In this document: in pieces, positions 14,381-19,524 of the stretch
Numbering within the stretch: the first letter of the stretch is position 1
How the letters are laid out: each line of letters begins with the position of its first letter
Assembly (NCBI GenBank): GCA_964590225.1
Contig: CAZPWS010000056.1
Coordinates: 1-19,524, forward strand
Length of the DNA: 19,524 bases
Direction of reading: 5' to 3'
Source: JAEUSG01 sp964590225
GTDB lineage: Bacteria; Fibrobacterota; OXYB2-FULL-49-7; JAEUSG01
Translations under genes and position numbers: made by a program
Notes under the pieces: model-generated
Told to the model about the DNA's origin: nothing
Database searches by the model: none
The model's input: the letters and a program-made list of their open reading frames with translations, nothing else

Positions 14381-17300
14381 TTATTTTACAAGTAGAACTG
14401 GTATTGTTTTGTCGTATCCATTTGCCTTCATTCTGCACAAATAAAAGCCGTTCACAATAAGCTTACTCCCATTCTCGTTAGTATTAAAAGCAACCTTGTG
14501 TCTGCCAGGGGAGACAAAATCATTCAATATTGTTTTTACTAATCTTCCGCGCAGATCATATATCTTTACCGATACAAACTGCTTAACGCCATTATTTGGA
14601 ATCCCAAAATATATATTCGTCAACCGAGAAAATGGGTTTGGATGCGCGCCATCCAGAACGAACGAATTTGGCAAGGCAAGTGCCTCTTTTTCGTTCGCAA
14701 CAGGATCTGACCCATATAAAGCAACAACTTCGGAAGCTGTAAGCCCTCTTCCGTATATGCGTACATCGTCAATACTACCTGCAAAAAAATCAGCTGTTTT
14801 AATACTACCAATACGAAAATATCCGCTCAGATTTTCTGCTTCAGTAACGCTATTATTGTAGCCCTCCCTTACTCCATCAATATAAAGAGCCATTTTTCCG
14901 CTCTGAGATATAGAAGCCACAACATGATGCCAATTACCGTCATTTACAATTGAAGTAGCGCTTACAACTTGATTGCCTGCTTTATAAACCCTGAAGCTAA
15001 GAACACCGCCATTTATATACAATTCCCTGTCGTAGCTTGTGCTTCCAGATCCGGTTTGAGAATTACCAAAAGCCAGCAAAACACCCTTTCCACTCATTGT
15101 AGTCTTAAACCAAAGGGAATACGAAAAGTTTTGTGGATTATTATACGAAATGGAGGTTGAGATATAGTCGTCAATACCATCAAGCGTGACGGCTTCACCA
15201 TATTTACCATCTGAAGTTCTAACTACTCCACCTTGCAATATGCCATTATTTGCAGTATCGGCAGAATTAATTACAGTGCTGCCGGAAGCTTCGTCAAACT
15301 TCCAATGGGAGAGCATTCCTGAAGCAAGCAGTTCTTCCATGTAGTGGATATTTATTTCCGGCAAACCTGTTATCCAAGACGAGTCTGTGGGTTCCACTAC
15401 AATAAAGTGGTTAGGATAATTGCTGTTCCATCCACCACCCGCAATTTTAACTTCGCCCGCAGGTTTTTCACCAGACCAAATAACATAACGGTGATAATCG
15501 CCAGCTACTCCAAGCGTATCACCAGTAGGTGAGTAGCCTGAAGTCAACCAAGTTGGCTTCGCTGTCTGCTGGACATGAACCATTATATAAACCTTAAGAG
15601 GCTTATTAGATGTGAAAACCGCAAACTGGTCAGTAGCAGAGTAATATCTTGTCTGATAGGTGCCTGTACGCAATAATGGCAAGCTCCTGTATTTTTCCGG
15701 CACATAACGGACGCGGGAATCTTCATCAATATGGCAATAAACATCTGTGGACATTTTATCCCATATGAATTCAGTTGGTTTTGTACCCGTAATGGACAAG
15801 GGAGCCAAATGAGTAAAGCTTACAATGGTGCCGGACGCAATGGCATTGGAGGCAAGAGAACGATCTTTCACATTATTAATAGTAACCTGATACTTGCCAT
15901 CAACTGCCAATGTATCACATGTGAGTACCACAATATTGGAATCGGACAAAAGAGTGGCTGAAAGAACCGTTACCCCATTGTTAATAGAATAGTTTGATAC
16001 GGTTTCGGCAGATCCCAGGTCAATCTTCTCAGAAAATACAAGCATTACAAGAGGCTTTAAACTTACAGAGTGCGAGAAAACAACCGTAGGACTTTCATTA
16101 TCGGCAGGCGTACTTACCGTTATTTGTGAAGGTGTCCCCTCAAGATTAGAGCCGCTCAAAGCTCTTACTACATAATCATAACTTGTTAACTCAACAAGAG
16201 CATTATCTACATGAAACAATGAATCAGTGAAGGCGATGTGCACTCCATTCCTATATACAGCATATCCCCATATTTTGCTCTCTGGATCAGTTGACGCTCC
16301 CCAAGCAAGACGGACGCTTCTTGAATCTATCACCGTTGCCGATAAACCTGATGGAGCAGTTGCTGGCGTAAGATCGCTGCTTGCGCTATTTGACATTTCA
16401 CTAAGATTATAGCTGCTGTCCCACGAAAATACTGCGGCAAAAATAAGGCCGGTGTCCGGGACAGAAAAAGACAGTTCTTCCTGCAGGCCCGCACTTGATG
16501 CAAGCTTACCTATTGGATTTGCCGCCCACCAGTTAAGATATCTGATGTCATCGGTTGACCCATAAACAATAGGGCGACTTCCCCAAACAAATTGATAGCG
16601 TGCGGCACCAGCTGGAGCAGTCCAGCGAGCGGTACACATATTTCCGCTCTTTATTATGCTAAGATTGGTAATTTGCGGCGGAGGCGTATTATCCGGCTTA
16701 TTATTTTCCCTGACAAACTGTATCCACCTTCCTGAATAATCGCCATCCCATGAACCCGAAATACCCGTTGTGTTGTATGGTCGTGTACCACCATCAATTC
16801 CATAGTCGATGTACTTATTCATTTGATCAAAAAACTCTCTCTTGCCTGTATGCCAATAATACCACGATTGTGGGTCAAGCAGAGTGAAAGCGGCGCCATT
16901 TGAGGCATCAACTCGTGGCGCCCATGCATAACCTCCAAAGTTTCCGTAATTCAAATTCCAAACCATAGCAGCCGAAAAAAACTGGAAACCAAGAGCCCAA
17001 CTTTGTAAATCTGCATCGCGCACCTGCGAAAGAAAATCAATTATCGGCCTACCGCCAAAACCTAAATGCCACGATGATGCCCCAAAGCTCCCACAGCATA
17101 GAATATTATAATCGCCATATTGCGGCCTTAATTTTGCAAAATTATTGGCCATATTCTCCTTTACAAGCCTCACCATAACACTATCACCCGTAGCATTAAG
17201 CGCATTTATAGCATCAGCCATCGGATGTGCTCCCTGCCTCCCTAATAAAATAAACATTGTTGCCATGTTTTTTCTGAACTCAACAATAAACTTGTAGTAG

Positions 17301-19138
17301 TCCTTCTGCCATAGATTGCCTGTCATCCAATAGGCATCTTTGATATGATAGTGCCAATAATGGGCATTATCGATGGCTTCACAGCAGTCCAGCGTTAATC
17401 CCCAAGAACGCTTTGTCTCCTCGATAACAGCCGTATCAAGCTTATCTCCCGCCATTTCCTGCATGCGAAGTGACCATGGATCAAAACTTGGTTCGCCTGT
17501 TTCGTTATTCATACCAAGACGCAACAAATTAAAATCAGTGGCAAAATTGTATTGCGCCATCCAATGAGGCCTGATATTCATCTCACCAATAGCCCACCTT
17601 TCAGCCGTAAACCAATCAGATGGGTTTTCTGTCGCCCAAAATTTCGCGCCACCAATTGGATAGCTGCCTGCAGTCGCTGTGCCTGTTCTCCTTCCGTTAA
17701 AAGCAAAATAGTTCCAGCCAAGGCTCCCAAAGCCCAACGGTGAAGGTTGTCTTGCATCATTGGATGTAATTCTAGTAGTCAATGGCATAATTTCAAAATC
17801 TGAGGCACTACCGGTGGTCTTAAGATATGATACGGGAAGTGAAGCCACGGGATGATAATCAATTGTTCTTGACAAATTTATCAGTTCCTCATTTCCAACA
17901 GCATTATGGAAACAGAAAACAACTTCTTTATAAACATGCTGCATATCGCTTAGCCAGTAAAGTCCCGTTGAATTAAACACAGGATTCTTACTTGCCGCGT
18001 TAATTTGAGAACTCCATTCAGGGAAAAGCTGGACTGTCAGCCTCCCGTTCGTGTCTATTCTAAGCCCATTAGGCCACTGCCGCCAAAAATTCCTTGTTTG
18101 TACAAAAAGACCAACACTACCATTATCAATATTCAGAAAACCATCCGGCCTTCCACCTGTTGCTATTGTGGTCGTGGTATCTCCCACACCATCAACGGAA
18201 TATATCTTAAACAGACTATCCAGCTTCTGTGCAAGTAAAACGCCGCCGCCAACAGAACCGCTATATACCTGACCGTTACCCAGGCCGGCCTTAGCTGTGA
18301 GCGTACCGGAAATATTTAGGTCGAAATTTAGGTTCATCGCATTAAAGTAAAGAGGCCATGAGTATCTCTTTGTTTTTGACGAGTTTTGCAGCTGATAATC
18401 AACTTTGATATATGGCTTTCCCGCATAAGCATAAATCCTTACAGCCCAGCCATGTGTATGATTTGAGGGACTGTAGTATTTTGTAACCGCCTCAACCCTA
18501 ATAACAGCCCTAACAGGACCAGATTCTTCCAGTTCAACCTTAATATCCGCCCGATCGGCGTCAAACTGTATATCGCCTGCAAGGCGTCCAATAAATTCGC
18601 CTCCATTTTTATTATTGGACTTAACTACAAGGTTTCCAGAAGAAAAATCACCACTGCCATTGCGATCGTACCAAACTTGATCGATTATATTGAATCCTGT
18701 CTTTTTTACTGTAAACCTAAGATTCCCACCTGTAGTAACGGTAATTTGTGAACTATTTTCTTCAACCGATAGAGTAGTAGAAATACTTCCAGCACTGCCG
18801 TCATCCCTTAGATAATACTTGCTTATACCAGTTCCTGCACCATTGAACGGGGCCACAACAGGCATATGCACAATAAGCAAATGCGTTATACTTTGATCAC
18901 CCAGATAACGCCGCCCCAGCGCTCTGAATTGAGCTGGCACCTGATTCCCCAAAGCATCAACAAGCCTGAATGATGCGGTATCCTGATATACACCAGCCGG
19001 CAAGGGTACAACCGTCTGAATTGGATATCCGTTTGAGCCAGTTCCGGCGCACTCCTTAACATTCAACTCAACAGTTAATGAATACAAACTCGCATAGAAC
19101 AAAAATGATATTGCAACAGCTCTCAGTGCGAAAAACAT
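14381..19138 (-). CDS. Giant secreted PcRGLX/YetA-like protein with FnIII, SbsA-Ig, LamG and type IX sorting domains
   Basis: The start is ATG 19138 (1585 residues), not the in-frame ATG at 19150, because GGAGGG lies 4 nt before it. Residue numbers here count from 19150. After a signal peptide (5-24), residues 28-800 resemble the PcRGLX/YetA family: an N-terminal RIFT-type beta-barrel (28-270), a linker part (275-440) and a Trp/Tyr-rich probable alpha/alpha barrel (480-800, with HYWHYHIKDAYWMTG and WDGDYSGRW). FnIII-like domains follow at 823-925 and 930-1015, and a bacterial SbsA/Big_5 Ig-like domain at 1018-1115. A domain at 1118-1255 (TWLTSGYSPTGDTL, KPAGEVKIAGGGW) is of a type common in polysaccharide lyases. 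A LamG domain lies at 1278-1480 and a type IX type A sorting domain at 1493-1589 (HPNPFSRLTNIYF, VKIYDLRGRLVKT). The likely job is surface binding and cleavage of a pectin-like glycan; the activity and catalytic residues are inferred only from family resemblance. Confidence 0.85.
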   Translation of the reverse strand: MFFALRAVAISFLFYASLYSLTVELNVKECAGTGSNGYPIQTVVPLPAGVYQDTASFRLVDALGNQVPAQFRALGRRYLGDQSITHLLIVHMPVVAPFNGAGTGISKYYLRDDGSAGSISTTLSVEENSSQITVTTGGNLRFTVKKTGFNIIDQVWYDRNGSGDFSSGNLVVKSNNKNGGEFIGRLAGDIQFDADRADIKVELEESGPVRAVIRVEAVTKYYSPSNHTHGWAVRIYAYAGKPYIKVDYQLQNSSKTKRYSWPLYFNAMNLNFDLNISGTLTAKAGLGNGQVYSGSVGGGVLLAQKLDSLFKIYSVDGVGDTTTTIATGGRPDGFLNIDNGSVGLFVQTRNFWRQWPNGLRIDTNGRLTVQLFPEWSSQINAASKNPVFNSTGLYWLSDMQHVYKEVVFCFHNAVGNEELINLSRTIDYHPVASLPVSYLKTTGSASDFEIMPLTTRITSNDARQPSPLGFGSLGWNYFAFNGRRTGTATAGSYPIGGAKFWATENPSDWFTAERWAIGEMNIRPHWMAQYNFATDFNLLRLGMNNETGEPSFDPWSLRMQEMAGDKLDTAVIEETKRSWGLTLDCCEAIDNAHYWHYHIKDAYWMTGNLWQKDYYKFIVEFRKNMATMFILLGRQGAHPMADAINALNATGDSVMVRLVKENMANNFAKLRPQYGDYNILCCGSFGASSWHLGFGGRPIIDFLSQVRDADLQSWALGFQFFSAAMVWNLNYGNFGGYAWAPRVDASNGAAFTLLDPQSWYYWHTGKREFFDQMNKYIDYGIDGGTRPYNTTGISGSWDGDYSGRWIQFVRENNKPDNTPPPQITNLSIIKSGNMCTARWTAPAGAARYQFVWGSRPIVYGSTDDIRYLNWWAANPIGKLASSAGLQEELSFSVPDTGLIFAAVFSWDSSYNLSEMSNSASSDLTPATAPSGLSATVIDSRSVRLAWGASTDPESKIWGYAVYRNGVHIAFTDSLFHVDNALVELTSYDYVVRALSGSNLEGTPSQITVSTPADNESPTVVFSHSVSLKPLVMLVFSEKIDLGSAETVSNYSINNGVTVLSATLLSDSNIVVLTCDTLAVDGKYQVTINNVKDRSLASNAIASGTIVSFTHLAPLSITGTKPTEFIWDKMSTDVYCHIDEDSRVRYVPEKYRSLPLLRTGTYQTRYYSATDQFAVFTSNKPLKVYIMVHVQQTAKPTWLTSGYSPTGDTLGVAGDYHRYVIWSGEKPAGEVKIAGGGWNSNYPNHFIVVEPTDSSWITGLPEINIHYMEELLASGMLSHWKFDEASGSTVINSADTANNGILQGGVVRTSDGKYGEAVTLDGIDDYISTSISYNNPQNFSYSLWFKTTMSGKGVLLAFGNSQTGSGSTSYDRELYINGGVLSFRVYKAGNQVVSATSIVNDGNWHHVVASISQSGKMALYIDGVREGYNNSVTEAENLSGYFRIGSIKTADFFAGSIDDVRIYGRGLTASEVVALYGSDPVANEKEALALPNSFVLDGAHPNPFSRLTNIYFGIPNNGVKQFVSVKIYDLRGRLVKTILNDFVSPGRHKVAFNTNENGSKLIVNGFYLCRMKANGYDKTIPVLLVK

Positions 19139-19142
19139 GCGT

Positions 19143-19148
19143 CCCTCC
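19143..19148 (-). promoter_or_regulatory. Shine-Dalgarno GGAGGG that fixes the start of the giant protein
   Basis: The minus strand reads ATG-GAGGGACGC-ATG. GGAGGG overlaps the first ATG (19150) and stands 4 nt before the second (19138). A ribosome bound there would initiate at 19138, which also gives a cleaner signal peptide (MFFALRAVAIS). Confidence 0.8.
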
Positions 19149-19153
19149 ATTTT

Positions 19154-19524
19154 TTATTTAACAAGTAATCCTTTTTTCTTTATCTCAACCGATCCATACT
19201 TCAGAACGAATATGTACAAACCAGGCGCATAACCTCTTCCATCCCAGTTTAACTCCGCCATACCCGTAGAAGATGCACGCCGGACAACAGTAGGCGTTAG
19301 GTCTGAAACTACCTTACCACTGATGTCCATAATCCGAAAGGCAAAGCCTTCCTTCCAGCCACTTATTGTTAACTTAACCGTTGGATTAAACGGATTTGGA
19401 GAAAGCAAAAGTGAGATTTGCTCTGGAATAGTTTTTAATTTTTCATTAACTCTGGTAGAAACTGTCGCAGAATCATCCTTCAGCAACGCTATTTCGGAAG
19501 CAAGTAATGGTTTAGCGTAAACCC
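19154..19524 (-). CDS. C-terminal end of a secreted type IX cargo protein (5' part beyond window)
   Basis: The frame is open from the right edge to TAA at 19154-19156, giving about 123 residues of C-terminus. No ATG occurs in it; a TTG at 19486 could be read as a start, but the frame continues upstream with VYAKPLLASEIA, so this is almost certainly the tail of a longer protein. The visible part is a complete type A / FlgD-like sorting domain: LLLSPNPFNPTVKLTISGW, FRIMDISGKVV, AELNWDGRGYAPGLYIFVLK and a basic GLLVK end. The stop is 15 bp before the start of the giant YetA-like protein, so the two are probably co-transcribed and secreted by the same system. The function of the missing part cannot be inferred, though a polysaccharide-active role would fit the neighbour. 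Confidence 0.85.
   Translation of the reverse strand, partial: VYAKPLLASEIALLKDDSATVSTRVNEKLKTIPEQISLLLSPNPFNPTVKLTISGWKEGFAFRIMDISGKVVSDLTPTVVRRASSTGMAELNWDGRGYAPGLYIFVLKYGSVEIKKKGLLVK

Noticed and set aside
19154..19486. A complete 110-residue protein starting at TTG 19486
   Set aside because: The frame stays open to the right edge and the visible part is only a C-terminal sorting domain, so it is the tail of a larger protein.

Overview
The window (19,524 bp, moderate to low GC) comes from a two-membrane bacterium. It has an lpxA gene for lipid A synthesis and three secreted proteins ending in type IX secretion (type A / FlgD-like) C-terminal sorting domains. It also has secreted LamG and fibronectin-III proteins, one with a short 'KRDNIYDP' stretch after its membrane segment that I associate with Fibrobacterota-type lipoproteins. 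My best guess is the FCB group, probably Fibrobacterota (Chitinispirillia/Chitinivibrionia-like). That placement is inference; no rRNA or tRNA is present to confirm it. I see no transposase, integrase, CRISPR array, phage gene or RNA gene.

Layout. (a) 12057 to 1, minus strand, nine genes: a fused phosphoglycosyl transferase/nucleotide-sugar dehydratase (9586-12057); a 217-bp AT-rich gap; then a close-packed run made of a MerR-like HTH-PilZ regulator (8865-9368), a PEGA-domain envelope protein (7864-8793), an ECF sigma factor (7292-7837), a zinc-finger anti-sigma/FecR/TPR protein (5829-7295), a secreted protein with a fibre-like C-terminal tail (4766-5743), trpF (4136-4765), an FnIII-LamG probable lipoprotein (2563-4161) and a large two-LamG type IX cargo protein cut by the left edge (1-2457). 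(b) 12122-14369, plus strand: NusG domain II protein, a fused Gx (ECF S-component-like)/EcfT-like membrane protein, and lpxA. (c) 19524 to 14381, minus strand: the C-terminus of one type IX cargo protein and, 15 bp downstream, a 1585-residue multidomain secreted protein whose N-terminal two thirds resembles PcRGLX/YetA-type rhamnogalacturonan-active enzymes.

How the parts may work together. Region (a) reads as a signalling-plus-surface module: a putative c-di-GMP-binding DNA-binding protein, an envelope protein, an ECF sigma/anti-sigma pair whose anti-sigma protein carries large extracytoplasmic FecR and TPR parts, then secreted or anchored adhesin-like proteins. The whole is plausibly one transcription unit with trpF embedded. 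Region (b) pairs an orphan ECF-type transporter core with lipid A synthesis. Region (c) suggests degradation of plant or algal polysaccharide at the cell surface. The most unusual items are the HTH-PilZ fusion, the zinc-finger/FecR/TPR fusion, the S+T transporter fusion without an ATPase gene, the PGT-dehydratase fusion, and an interleaved pair of inverted repeats directly after the anti-sigma stop codon.
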